From: Ottelia alismoides
Taxonomy: Eukaryota > Streptophyta > Magnoliopsida > Alismatales > Hydrocharitaceae
Assembly: GCA_037367405.1 (NCBI GenBank)
Contig: JAZKJV010008872.1
Location: forward strand, 783,001-847,000
DNA: 64,000 nucleotides
Direction: 5' to 3'
Notes under the pieces: model-generated
Seen by the model: only the letters and a program-made list of their open reading frames with translations
The model's database searches: none
What the model was told of the DNA's origin: nothing
Shown here: positions 35,678-48,740 of the stretch, one piece after another
Layout: each line of letters starts with the position of its first letter
How positions within the stretch are numbered: position 1 is the stretch's first letter
Made by a program: the position numbers and the translations under genes

Positions 35678-36808
35678 CTATTTATTTATCTCTTCAGCTT
35701 CTGTCTCGGGAAGCTCAAAATCCTCAGGGGATTCAATGAGTTCCTTTACTTCATTTTTGTCTTGACCTTTAAATAAATAATTCTCCAGAAATTTCACATC
35801 TCTAGAAACAAAAACCTTTTGGGTCTCAAGGTCGTAGAGCTGGTATCCAATACCATCTCTAACATACCCAATGAAGTAACACTCACAAGAGCGAGATTCT
35901 AGCTTACTTGTGTCCACGTTCTTTGCATGGATCAAGAATCCCCAAACCCTCAAGTGATTAACACTAGGTTTGGTTCCATACCAGAGCTCTTGAGGAGTCT
36001 TAGGTACAGATTTGCTAGGAATCTTATTGAGGATATATATCATAGTCTCTACTGCATATCCTCAGAAACTAAGTGGTAAATGTGCTTTGCTCATCATTGA
36101 ACGGACCATATTCATGATGGTCGTGTTGCATCTTTCAGCAACACCATTAAGCTGGGGAGTTCCAGGAGGAGTGAGATTGGAGACAATTCCATTCTCTTTA
36201 AGATATTCCTTGAATTCATCTGAGAGGTACTCGCCACCTCGATAAAACCAAATCCGTTTAATCTTCCTAACGGTTTGGTTCTTAACTAAAGCCTTGAATT
36301 CATTGAACTTTTCAAAGGTTTCAGATTTATGACGTAATAGGAAGACAAACCTGTATCGTGAATGGTCATCAATAAACGTCAAATAATATCGATATCCATT
36401 TCGAGTCGTGGTATTGAAGGGACCACATACATCGGTGTGTATTAGGTTAATAATACCTTCGCATCTTGTAACCTTGTTACGGAAAGGCATCCTAGTCATT
36501 TTACTTTGAATGTAATGTTTGCAGGTAGGCAAATGTTGAACCTGTAGAAAATCTAAAGGTCCATCCTTTATCAATCTATGTATCTTCTTAACAGATAAAT
36601 GGCCAAGCCTTTGATGCCAAATCTCATTCGAAAGATTTTCATCCTCCCTGGATCTTTTAGGGTTTTTATTAGTGTGTGTAACATTCATGATACATTTATC
36701 AATGCACAATTTAGAGAGTCCACCAGAAGTCAAACTACCATCTGCAATATATTTATCATAACGATTTATGACTAATTTATTACAAAATAGGACTGAATAT
36801 CCACATCT
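35678..36808 (-). pseudogene. E4 integrase
   Basis: In frame from a pre-integrase segment to the C-terminal domain, with a TGA at 36059-36061 and a TAG at 35675-35677. The zinc-binding part has His40 and His45 (WHQRLGH) and Cys71, but the fourth ligand position is Tyr74 (CKHY). Numbers count from the Met at 36733. The catalytic triad shows Asp101 (LIHTDVCGP), Tyr164 in FYRGGEY where Asp is expected, and Glu200 in NGVAER. Tyr164 and Glu200 are separated by 35 residues, as in a D,D-35-E enzyme. The C-terminal part includes ELWYGTKPSVNHLRVWG. Integrase would insert the element's DNA copy; this one has lost an essential residue. Confidence 0.9.
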
Positions 36809-36811
36809 AAA

Positions 36812-37939
36812 TTATTTAGATGCAGATATCAAATTCCTTCTGACTTCAGGTACATAAAGACACTCTTTAAGTACTAGGTACTCTACACTAGATAATGATA
36901 GTCGACAGGTCCCGACGATGATTGCTACAATTCTTGCATTGGATCCCATCTGGATGACTATCTCCCCTTCTTCCAGATTTCTAGTTTCCTGAAACAAATA
37001 CAACAAATTGCATACACGAACAGAAGCACCAGAATCTACAACCCAACTTCCTTCTCGTCCAACGAGAAAACTAGTTTCAATGATGAAAGTAGATTTCATA
37101 CATACTGGGACTTTACCTTTATCGTCCGACCTCAAGTATTCTGAGCACTTACGCTTCCAGTTCCCCGGCTTCTTGCAGTGGTGACAGACGTCGGTTTTCT
37201 TCGACGCTATCAGTGTAGATGAATTGAAAGATGAGCCAACACCTTGACTCTTCTTCTTTCTCTTATGGGTCGGGCCCTTCCGAGAACCTTGCTTCCGATT
37301 GCACTTCCCTTTGACTTGTGCAACCATTGCACTGCCAATGGGACCATCTTTCTTCATTACGTATTTAGCAGATTTTAATGCAGCAAGAAGTCCAACGTTC
37401 ATCAAGTCCAACTTGTTCATGTGGAGTGAAACCACAAATTTATTGAAAGACTTGGGCAAAGACAACATAATGAAGTCAGCTTGCATGTTTGCATCCATAT
37501 TTTCCCCAAGAGTCTCCAGCTCAGACAAGTACCCAAATATTTTGAGTACATATTCTCGGACTGAAGTTCCTTCCTACATCTTGCAGCGAACGAGTTCTTT
37601 CATAATATTGTAACACTAAGTGTGGTTAATGTCACCAAACATATGTTTCATATTCTTCATTATTTCCTGGCATGTGCTCATCTCCACATGTTGCTTTTAA
37701 AGAACATTGGAGAGAGAACCCAGGATATAGCATCTAGCCAAGATATGATCTTCATCATACTTGTTATTGTATTGCTTTTCTTCCTTCGATTTAGGGCTTT
37801 CATGCTTGTCTTCTGTGAGCACATAACTTATGTGCTCAGCCGAGAGAACAAGCTCCAAATTACGGATCCAATCCGAGTGCGTCGGTCTGGTCAACTGGTT
37901 GACCTCCACAAGCCTACTTAGTAGGTTCATGGACTTCAT
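36812..37939 (-). pseudogene. E4 gag and protease
   Basis: One frame from the probable start MKSMNLLSRLVEV (ATG 37937-37939) with stops at 37697-37699, 37616-37618 and 37574-37576, closing at 36809-36811. The N-terminus has SDWIRNLELVLSAEHISYVL, typical of copia Gag. Then come LPKSFNKFVVSLHMNKL, a basic region, and a zinc knuckle at 37145-37186 in which the His of CX2CX4HX4C is Asn. The protease follows with VVDSGAS (Asp at about 37034-37036), which keeps the catalytic motif. Gag packages the RNA; the protease cuts the polyprotein. Confidence 0.88.
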
Positions 37940-39656
37940 TTTCTGAAATTAAGAATGCACTATATTAGAACATATATCATACATTCAAATTTATGATATT
38001 TGATTAAGGTATTTTAAATCAAATTATTTTTGTATTGTCAACTTTGAAAGTTCATTCCCTTAATCACTTTCAAAGCAAGAGATATGCTTACCACTATATC
38101 TCTAGTAAGAACTGGGATCTCCTCTTTATCTTTGTCACATCCAAATAATATGAGAATTTACGTCTGTAATAAAGAGAAGCGGGGACAAATTCCGTATTGC
38201 AATTCCAACTTGCATTTCCTAATTCAGTCTTTAACACCCGAGCCCACCACCCCAAAGGTGATGTTGACGTGTCGTTAATTGAACCAACTGTCAACAAGAA
38301 TAGTACTCGCTATGCACAATCCAATATCGCCCCAATAATATGAGGATCCGATATTGGGGTCACTACACATACGCCCTTACTCTTTCGAGAAGCAAAGAGC
38401 CCGATCCAGATGCGCTTGCATATAGGAGCTATCACTTTGTACATGCATCTCCTATATGCAATCCCCGGTGATGGAAACCCTTCGCCTTGACTGGAGACCA
38501 TCGATGTCACTTATGTGATACTCCACCTCTTATACAAATTTTAATCAATTATCATGAATCATATTCATATAATTAATTCTTCCAAGGGAAATAATAACTC
38601 TATTCATAATAGAGTGTATAAATTGGACATAATTAATTCAATCATATTAAATTAATTATCAATCCAGCTCAATCAACAAACTTGATTATTTTTACTTGAA
38701 TACATATATGGTATTATATTAAAGTACGCATTAATTCGAATTTTAATATTAGAAAAATACATCTTGATTTCTCCGGCATTATCGAGTCCCTACCCGCTGT
38801 CATTGCCAGTACCGATGAAAGTGGGACGGACCGCAACAGGTGCGACCCGCTACCCCAATGCTTCCCGACTAGACACATATCCGCCTCAGGAAAGGATAAT
38901 GCCAAATAGATCAATATATACTTGAGATGATCATCGGTTCTTCAACCAAAATTATACCATATAGTAATAATCAAAACATTTTTTATTATAAGGAAATTTG
39001 CTAGACAAATTCCCAATCCTATTCAAGCAAGTTGTTTGTTGATTGTGTTTCCAATTATGATCTAGATCAAATAAAATCAATTTATTGGTTGAGGATAAGT
39101 CAATTAAAGAAATAATTATCATTCAATGTTTCTCAAATATTTTCCATAATTATTTCATGAAATTAACAATTAGTTTTGCGAATTGACAATCACATATTTC
39201 TTGATTAGGAATGTAATTTCAGCAGTGACCCCTACTTACTAAAATAAACATATCTCAATCAATTTAAATCCAAATTAGACAGAATCAATTTTCAAAGATT
39301 AAAAATTTGATTTATGACAGAACCTAAGTGATATTCATGCATTTCTAGGCTGATCAAAACAATAATTAACTCATTATTCTTATTAAGATTCGCAATTCCC
39401 ACAACAATGAATACATATTCATTAAAAAACCATATCTCGAGAAAACGGAATCCAAATTACGTAAACTCAGATCCTATGGTTTCCTTATTTAATGGGGAAC
39501 AAAAAATAAATGATTAATTAGTGTTTAATTATTTTAAACAGGGCCGAATTTATTCGCTAAACAGATGTGCGAAAATCAAATGCGACAAAAACTTTCGCGA
39601 CCTTAACGAACCCAAGTCATCCTAGATTTGCGGATCGTATCCAAAACCTTAAACCT
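37940..39656 (-). other. E4 untranslated leader
   Basis: About 1.7 kb between primer site and gag, collinear with the leaders of E1, E2 and E5. The G/C island is at about 38790-38880. Short ORFs on both strands (38084-38510) are unsupported. Confidence 0.75.
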
Positions 39657-39669
39657 GGCTCTGATACCA
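39657..39669 (-). promoter_or_regulatory. E4 primer binding site, tRNA-iMet type
   Basis: The plus strand is GGCTCTGATACCA, giving a perfect TGGTATCAGAGCC on the element strand, two bases after the LTR end. Confidence 0.9.
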
Positions 39670-39671
39670 CT

Positions 39672-42164
39672 TGAAGGATATGAAATAATCCTCAAGCAAC
39701 TCATGGAAGCGTGAGCGTCGTATTGAATTCGACGAAGAACGACTAGTCGTACTAGTTGTTCTATGCTACAGAATTTAAAAAGAATTCATGCGAATAAACC
39801 ACATGATCCAAGAACGATTCTTGGATCGTTTCATCTAGAACCACAACAAGTATAAAGGAATACCTCTTGAAGCGTGGTTTATTGAGTCTCTACGAAAAGA
39901 GAACTCCTGTCTCAAGTCCGATTGTCGGGGAAGACGCTTGCAAGCGTGGGGATGAATCGCGTGATCCTCGCAATCCAACGAGTTGATCCAAGAACGGTGA
40001 ACTCCTGATCTCATCGTACGAGATCGAACGCCTTCTACGCGAGCGTATCACTCCAAAGAAGATGGAGAACTGAAAAACGTCGAGGCGGCGGCACGGTGGC
40101 GAGGGCAACGACGTAGTCCTCCTCTAGGGTTTGGTGGACGGCCACCAAGGAGAGAGGGAAGAGAGTTGACGTGTAGAATGAGAGAGAGAAGAGAGATGTG
40201 CTTCAAAATCATAACCCTAGAGAGCATGGTATGCCTCTCTATTTATAGGGTTTTGGGATCCGTATATCTCTATCCATTGGACACATAAAATCAATGGATG
40301 AGATTGATTTATGTTTAATCCAATGGTCAAGATTGTTGTTGGTAAAAGCCAACAACTAATAATTTAATTGAGATCAAATATATTTGATAAATCAAATATA
40401 AATCAATCCTAAATTAAATAAAACAAATAAGGAGACAATCATCATGGAGATTACATCTCTCATTGGAAGATGGTGGACGGCCACCAATTCCATATTGGAC
40501 TTGGTCGCCGTCCACTTATTTCCAAGTGGAGGAAATCTCATAAAATCTCATGAGATTGCATATCTCCACGAAAATCTCCATTATTTATTCAAAAAACTTT
40601 TTTTGTGATTTATTCTTCAAAAATAATTCATAATTAATTTTGAGAATATTGCAATCTTACCATTGGAAATTTGTGAATCACATTCACAACCCAAAACAAA
40701 ATATATTTTACATTTTCAATTAATTAATTAACAAATATAAATTATAAGTAGCTCTCTCTAATACATTATAAATCATATATTAAGAATAATTGGATATTGC
40801 TATCCACATTATTCTTATCCACAATAATTAAATCACATTTAATTATATTGGATAATTTTCACATACATCAAGATAATTAAATCACATTTAATTATAAATT
40901 TCTTAATGCTTAGATATAATTCAACTATGGAATTATTCTTGAATTCTTTCAAGAATAATGCGATTTCTCCGCAGATACTTGGAGATAAGGAGAGGGCGAT
41001 TGTATTGTTCCACGTATAGTGACTTGGATATTGAGATCATATCTCAAAATAGATCTCATGGACCTCCCATAGATGCTTGATTAAATCAAGGCCGTAAATC
41101 TAATCTTCTCATTGCATTTGAATCTTACTCAGATGAATGCCCAATACATGGACTAAGATTAGGTCACTTCTCTACAGAGAGGAGTCACTAAAATCAAAAC
41201 CTGTTTCATCACTCCCTCGGAATGGAAGCATCATGGTTGTACAATCATTTATGATCACATCACCCTCAGGTATTCCCAACGGTTGTACATCCTGCATACT
41301 GGAAGACCTATGATCATCCTGAAGATATAGATCAATTTTATACTGCCATCTTCAGGGTTTGATCACCAAGTTTCTCAATCCTGGTCATTGAGAATTGGTA
41401 TAGACCATATGCTTTCCCAAAGCATATATCTTACCTTCAAATTCATGTCATGCTTCCAAAGCATGACGACCATGCATGGAATTTGATCAGTCCCAATACC
41501 TCATGAGTGAGCTCATGTCTCCCGGTTCACATGTGAACCTGTATGATCCCTTCGAGAGATCGTATTACTCATATGTCCTTACATGCACACTAGCTCGCCT
41601 GTGTATAGACCTTGGTTAGGTCATCAACCTATTGGTCTGCCAAATGTACACATTCAAACATATATCAACACATTTATCTCTAGTCAGAGGATGCATGCCT
41701 ATGATGTGACAACATTCAACATAGGTCTTTGGTTATCTCGATCTCGCTAAGTCAACCCATTGACTCAACTAATCTGAGACCTACGAATCATTATTCCTAT
41801 GCAGAGGACATGCATCAAGAAGTCGACCAGATATCAGCCAAATGAGAAAGGATTGCCATCTCCTACTCTGGCTGGAGATCATCACTTAACAATCATTTGA
41901 TGATGCTTGATGAGTCCTCTATCTAACTCCTTAGATATTCATCCAAGCATCAACCTCTATGATTCAATCAATGAATCAACAGTTGTATGATTATCAAGTT
42001 GGCCATGGTACATAACCCTTATTGTACAGAGGGACCTTATAGTGCATTCATTCATTCAATCTCAGAAAGGGAGTGAAAAATAATCAATAACTTTTATTGG
42101 TAAATCATTTATTACAATAACATTTATTGCCGGAATGGTTTGCCTCGGGCTCGCATTACCTACA
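39672..42164 (-). repeat. E4 5' LTR, subfamily B
   Basis: 2493 bp, TGTAGGTAATGCGAGCCCGAGG to ..CCTTCA on the minus strand. TATA box CCCTATAAAT at 40241-40250. The leader lacks the ATG pair and MDALERVS frame of subfamily A (CCACCAAACCC where A has CCACCATGG). It keeps the splice-donor-like AAGAGGTATT. Confidence 0.87.
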
Positions 42165-43500
42165 TAGTCATTAGAGTTTGCGTATATAGACTTGTTCTGA
42201 CCAGGTTGTTAAGGAGTCCTGACCACAGAACTGCGGATCTTGGAGGTTGTTGAGTCTTAAAACTATGTCCCAATAAGGTTCCACCAAACTAATTATCCAA
42301 AGTTTTGATTGAGCTCCATACTTCATTTTAACGACGATATGTTTAATAATCAACTTTGGTTCTTTTTCTTTTCTTCTATTCTTTTTCACTACTTTTTCAA
42401 ATAAGTGTTTTCTAAGGGACTATCAAATGTAATGTATAGGGGGATGATGAATGTACAATTCTCATTCTTTGGTCTTTTATTTTAGCTTTATCTTTTAGCA
42501 AAACCATCTATAAATACTTGTAAATACACGAACTTAACATTATGCATGTCATTGTTAATATCCCATAATTAGCACACATTTTTCAAAATAAAAGAATAAA
42601 GAGAAAAGAAAAAGAAAGATGTATTTAGAATAAGTACATATTGGCCTAAAGCCCAAAGTGAAGGTCAAGTTTTGACCTGATCGCAAAGAGAATAAGTAGA
42701 GAGAGATAAGGGTACACTATGCATTGTATATACCACCTATACTTGTAGAAAATATTTATTTATTTATTTTGGACAAAATATAAATATTCTATTCATTTTA
42801 CACACTTGTATGTGGCCCTAGAAATAATATATAAATAAAATAAAAATCAGAAAAATAAAATAAAAATAAAAATAAACATTTTGTTATACAAAATACACCT
42901 ATATATAATACAATACCTATTTATTTTAAAATCCTAATTAATTTTTGAAAATCAAATAAAAATCATTTTGTATTCCTTAAATTATTTTTCAAATAAATAA
43001 AATATAAATAAAAATATTTTTTGTAAAAAATAAAATCAAAATACTTTTACATTATAGATAATCATATTGTACTTGCATATAATAGTATATACTGTATATA
43101 CCTTATTTTTATTTTCATAAAAATAACTAGAAATCACAGAAAAATATTTTATAAAATAATAAACATTTACTTATTTTATACACTTTTTATTTTGAAATAA
43201 TTTACTATTTTATATTTAATTTCCTTTTATTTTTGTAAATTCTAATGTCTGATTGGGTCACGCAAGATTGTTGACCCTGGTCAATGTCTCCTCCTAGATG
43301 GGTCGGGTATGCATCCATCTCACTAAAGCTTCTTCTCCAATTTTTAGTGCCAGACTCTGATATCCTCTTACCTCGATTCCGCTGCCCGGCTGCGCTCCTA
43401 GGATCCGTGATCCTCGTGGATCCCTCAGTGCAGCTGGATCTACCTTGGGTTTCTCTCCCTCGTCGATTCTTCTAGACCCTAGAGCTTGCCTATATAAACA
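42165..43500 (+). repeat. gypsy-type LTR G3, upstream part
   Basis: Positions 42165-43240 are A/T-rich with low-complexity A/T words (42760-43220) and no ORF or recognised motif. I cannot say where the LTR begins. Positions 43241-43500 are G/C-rich and end in a TATA box, TATATAAACA (43491-43500), where E5 is inserted. Removing E5 joins this G/C-rich part to 54010 onward. Confidence 0.5.
43491..43500 (+). promoter_or_regulatory. G3 TATA box, also E5 target site
   Basis: GCCTATATAAACA. The last five bases, AAACA, are duplicated at 54005-54009 on the far side of E5. The box is therefore now separated from its downstream start region by 10.5 kb. Confidence 0.6.
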
Positions 43501-46089
43501 TGAAGGATATGGAGAGATCCTCAAGCACATCACGAAAGCGTGGGCGTCGTATCGAATACGATGAGGAACGACTAATCGCACTAGTTGTTCTATGCAGCAG
43601 AAATTAAAAATTTTCATGTGACGAAACCACATAATCCAAGAACACTTCTCAAATCGTTTCGTGTAAACCACAAACAAGTAGGATTACCTCTTGAAGCGTG
43701 GTTGAGATCGAGTCTCTAAACAGAGAGACCTCTTGTCTCAAGTCCGATATGACGGAGGAGACGCTTGCGAGCGTGTTGATGAAACATGTGATTCTCGCTA
43801 TCCATGTTGATGATCCAAGCGGTGGATCTACTGATCTCGACACATGAGATACGACGTCTTCTTGATGAGCAAGGAGCACCAAAGGAGATGGAGATCCACG
43901 AGCAAACGATAGGGCAACATAACGACGACGCTGCGGCGATGGAGACTCTCTCTAGGGCATCCATGGTAGACGGCCATATGAGAGAGAGAGTGGGAAAGTA
44001 GAGAGAAAGATAAAGAGAGAGACTTATGTTCTCATTAGCATTTGAAGAGCTATGGGTGCCCTTCTATTTATAATATTTTGGGATCCATGGATCGCAATCC
44101 ATGGGCAACACAAATCCAATGGCTTACTATGATTTGTGTTTCTTTTAATGGCCAAGATTTTGTTGGTAAAAAACCAACAATAATTAATTTAGTTTATATT
44201 AAATATATATTGATAAATCAATATGTTTTAATCCCAAATTAAATCATTCAAGCATGGAGATTATGGAATGAAGATTGCCTCCTTCCATAATATGGGATTT
44301 GGTGGCAATCTCATGTTATCTCATGAGATTGCATTATTCCATGGAAATCTCGAATATTTACATCAATACTTGTTGTAAATTATTCAACAAAAATAATTCA
44401 TAATTATTTTGTGAATATTGCAATATTGCCATTGGAAAATTATGAATCACATTCACAACCCAAAATAAAATGTAAATTACATTTTCAATTAATTGTTCAA
44501 TGTGAATCCAATTCACATCAACATTTAATTAACAAATGTAAATTACAAATAGCTCTCTCTTGTATATTATAAATCACGTTTATAATATATATGATTAATT
44601 TGGATAGTTCTATCCACATTATTCAATATCCATGGTAATTAAATCACATTTAATCATCTTGGATCTCTATTCTCATGTGCCCAAATAATATGAATCACAT
44701 TCACATTATTTACATCTTTGATAATCAAATCACATTTAATTATCTAAGATAACTCTCTTTATAATATGAATCGAATACATATTAATCATGATAATTAAAT
44801 CACATTTAATTACTAATTTATTCAATGCTTGGATACATATATCAACAATGAAATTATCCTGAACACTTTCAAGGATAGTGTGCTTTCTCCGTGAATACTT
44901 GCAGATAAGGACAGGGCGATTGTATTGTTCCACGTATAGTGACTTGGATATTGAGATTAAATCTGAAATCCAGATCTCAGGCCTCCCATAGATGCTTGAT
45001 TAAATCAAAACCGTAAATCTAATCTTCTCATTGCATCTGAATCACATTTAGATATGTCCAACATTTGGACTAAGATCAGATTACTTCTCTACTGAGAGGA
45101 GTGACTAAAATCCAGACCCGTTTCATCACTCCCTAGAAATGGAAGCATCATGGTTATACAACCGTTTATGATCACATCACCCTCAGGTATTCCCAATACC
45201 TGTACATCTTGCATACTGGAAGACCCAGAATAAACCTGAAGTATAAGATCAATTTCACAATGTCTACTTCAGGGTTATATCATTGAGTTTCTCATTCGAT
45301 CATTGGGAGTTGGTATCGATCATATACTTTCCAAAAGCATATATCATACCCAGGTGTTGATCATATACTTTCTAGAAGTATATATCAAACCTATAAATTC
45401 AGTCAAGCTTCCAAAGCGAGATGACCAAGCACAGAATTTGATCTTCCCAATATCTCATGAGTGAGATCATGTCTTCTGGTTCAGTAATGAACCTGTATGA
45501 TCCCTTTGAGAGATCGTATTACTCATATGCCCTTGTATGCACACCAGCGCGCTGGTGTATAGACCTTGATTAGGACATCAACCTACTGGTCTGCCAAATG
45601 TACATACTCAAACATATAGTAACACATCTGTCTCTGGTCAGAGGATGCATGCCTATATCGTGACAGCATACGCCATAGGACTTTATTTATCTCGATCTCA
45701 TTAAGTCAACTCTTTGACCTAACTGATCTGACACCTCCGAATCTCTATACCCATGCAGCGGACTTGCATCAAGAGGTCGGTCAGATATCAGCCTAAGTGA
45801 GAAAGGATAGCCATCTCCTACTCAGGATGGAGATCATCTCTTAACAATCCTTTGACGATACTTGATGAGTCCTCAATCTAACTCTTTAGATATTCATCCA
45901 AGCACAAGCCTCTATGATTCAATACTTGAATCAACAACTGTATGATCATCAAGATGGCCATGCTACATAACCCTAATTGTACTAAGGGACCTGTTATGCA
46001 AATTATCTATTCTTCATTTCAGATCAGGGAATAATATTCGCAATAACATTTATTGCATAATGGCTCATCGTGGGCTCGTAGGTCCAACA
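43501..46089 (-). repeat. E5 3' LTR
   Basis: Minus-strand start TGTTGGACCTACGAGCCC at 46089. TATA region near 44066-44074. The leader contains the MDALERVS frame at 43716-43964, where the usual TGA after the hydrophobic segment has become TCA, so the frame extends to 82 codons. GA-repeat at about 43978-44020. Confidence 0.9.
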
Positions 46090-46104
46090 ATCTCCCACTA
46101 GCCC
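46090..46104 (-). promoter_or_regulatory. E5 polypurine tract
   Basis: The minus strand reads GGGCTAGTGGGAGAT immediately before the 3' LTR. It is identical to the tract in E1 and E3. Confidence 0.87.
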
Positions 46105-47600
46105 AAAGAGCCATTAATGGGCTAATCTTTAGACCCACACTCATGTGACAATCATAGGCTATTTAGAAAATAGCTAGGTAAGCTGATCAGTCACTCTGTT
46201 CCCAATAGACTATGCCAAGTCCTTTTATGGCACTTGCATATCTCCTAGTGACAATGTACGCATCCAGTATGAATGTCTTGTGCAACCAATACTCAATCAT
46301 ATCAGTCATAATGTCCTTGACACTACACATCAATAATTATTATAACCAGTATGTAATTTCAATCATCCTTATCAGAATACCCTTATTCTTGGAGATCTCT
46401 ATCTCCTAAGGTATTAGTAGTTAAGACCATTTAGATCTTCATCTATAAAGTCTTAATTACTTGAAGATAAGACTTAGATATCACTATCTCTAAAGTCTTG
46501 TCATCTTTGAAGATATTGTTATTATTGCAACCAAGTGTTTTATTTCCATAGTAGGATTAGTAACAGTTTACTACTCCCACTACATGGCAACCATCTTGCT
46601 TTTGTACACATCTAGTACACACCCGGCTTCTCAGAACCGATGCCCAAGGGCTAGTAGTTTTAGCATTCACATCCTCAACTCTTTGAGGTGCTATCCCTTT
46701 AGATAGGCCAGTACTATATCTTGAGGGAAATAAGCCTTTCTTGGAATTTTCCAGAAAATGGAAATGTCCAAGGTGCACCATTAATGTAACGGTCCCAATA
46801 TCCTCTTCTCTTTACTTTTGAACAACTTCATAACTAAGATCTAAGAGGTATCCTTGAGATCATATCTTGAGGTATGGGACAACCAGATTAAAAACACTTA
46901 TTATTATCATCCTTAGTTCATTCCAAATGATTAGGATATCAACATTTAGCACGATGAACACAATGGCACTCCCACTAAGCATCATATGGTTTATCAAGAT
47001 TCTATTTGAAACCATAACATTTATGATTTCCTCAAATCCAATATTCCAACTACAAGAAGCTTATTTGAGTCCACATATGGAATTCCTTAGCTTGCACTCT
47101 TTGCTTTCCTCAACCATGAAGCCCTGGGGCTGCTTCATGTGAATGTCCTCAGAGAGGTATTCATGGAGAAATGAAATATTGACTTCATCTTAATGATGTC
47201 AAAGTCAAGTTGTTGTATCTATGGTTAGCAATATTCTGATGGGTTAAAGAAAGGTCACTGGAGAGCAAGTCTCATCGCAAGCGATGTCTTATCTTCAGTG
47301 TGTAGCTCATGGTTACGAATCGTGCTTTGAAGGTCTCTACCTTCTCATCAGGTTCCCTCTTTCTCCTTAAGATCCATTTACACCTTAATGGGTCTAACCC
47401 TTATTGGTGGATCCTCGAGGGTCCATATACAACATGTGTATATGAAGTCTACTTTAGACTTTATTGCTAACATCCATCTTTCCATGTCATGATCTTTAGA
47501 AGCTTCATCACATGAAGTAAGATGATTGTCAGACTTAACTGACACATGGAATCCATTCTCAAACTCATTTGAAGAGGTATTAGTGTTTCATCTTTAATTG
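46105..47600 (-). pseudogene. E5 RT and RNase H relic
   Basis: The readable part, 46557-46781, encodes ..LENSKKGLFPSRYSTGLSKGIAPQR.. and ends in a stop (TAA, 46557-46559) at the codon that is TGA in E1 and E3 and CAA in E4. Upstream scraps of RT occur near 46900-47200 and near 47400 (GGGTCTAACCC block). RNase H is shortened and unreadable. Confidence 0.7.
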
Positions 47601-48740
47601 TCCTTTTAGTTTCCAATTCAGGAGCCTCATTATCATCTCAAGATTAAATGAGTTCCTTTACTTAATTTTCATCTTGATTCTCAAGAGAGTTATCCTATAA
47701 GAATCATATTCTCAAAGATGAGATCTTTAAAGAATCTAAAGGTCATAAAGTAGGTATCCAATACCATCCTTTATTTTCCTAATGAAGTAGCACTTTAAAG
47801 TGCTAAATTCCAGCTTACTTGCTTGGAACCTTATCAAGGATATATATTGTAGTCTCTACTACATATATACCTGGAAACTAATAGGTAATTATGATAAAAA
47901 CCATTATTGATCAAATCATTTCATACATGATCCAATTGTATCTCCATACAACTCTCTTGAGTTTAGGTTTATTAGGAGAGAGATAAAAATAATATTCATA
48001 TCTCTATAAGGTATTCCATGAATTCATTTAATAGGTACTGACTACCTAGATTAGATCAAATTCATTTAATATTCCTTCAAAATTTGGTTATAAACCAAAC
48101 TTGTGAAATCTTTGAACATTTCAAAGGTTTCTAAGTGAAGAGAAGAAATCTCATATCACAAATAATCATCAATAGATATCACATATCCATAATGTTTAAT
48201 CTGATATAGATGATTCACATACATCAATATGCATGAGATCTTGAATACCTTGACTTCTTACACCAATCCAAGGAAGGGTGTATAGGACATTTTTAATTTT
48301 GAATACAATATTCACAAGTATGTAAGATTTGAACCTTTAGACAATCTAAAGTTTCATTTATCACTAGTCTATTGATCACATTAACAGACAAATATCCAAG
48401 GCTTGATGCCATATCATTGTCAAATGATCTTCATTCTCCTATTGATCTTTTAATGTTTAATTTAAGTATTAGAAATGTTAATGAACCATTCATTAATTTT
48501 CTAAATTAGTAGAGTCCACTAGATTTTTTATTACTATCTGAAATATCTCTATCATAACTTTTTATGATAGGTCTATAAGAGAATTCATGTTTATTTCCAA
48601 CATTTAGAAATAAATTATGAATGTATTCTAATATCCAGGTCATAGAGACATTCTCTAAGACTAAGGGCTCCCACTGAAAATATGAAGTCTATTGATCGAG
48701 TGGAAATTGTTGCAAAGATTGCATCAATTCCAACATGGAT
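47600..48740 (-). pseudogene. E5 integrase and protease relic
   Basis: Collinear with E1 7080-8230 on the opposite strand. The block 47715-47780 keeps the DGIGY-like stretch. No catalytic residue can be assigned and there is no open frame. Confidence 0.6.

Larger units (their letters stand above)
32488..42164 (-). mobile_element. copia element E4, subfamily B, best preserved pol
   Basis: Minus strand: 5' LTR 39672-42164, primer site 39657-39669, leader to 37940, gag-pol about 37939-34084, polypurine region about 34012-34026, and 3' LTR 32488-34011 truncated to its first about 1.5 kb. From 37939 to 35441 gag through the start of RT lies in a single reading frame broken only by stop codons. 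Two single-base frameshifts follow, near 35441 and 34857. Long LTRs and pol sequence suggest the Angela/Tork group, by recollection rather than by search. Confidence 0.9.
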
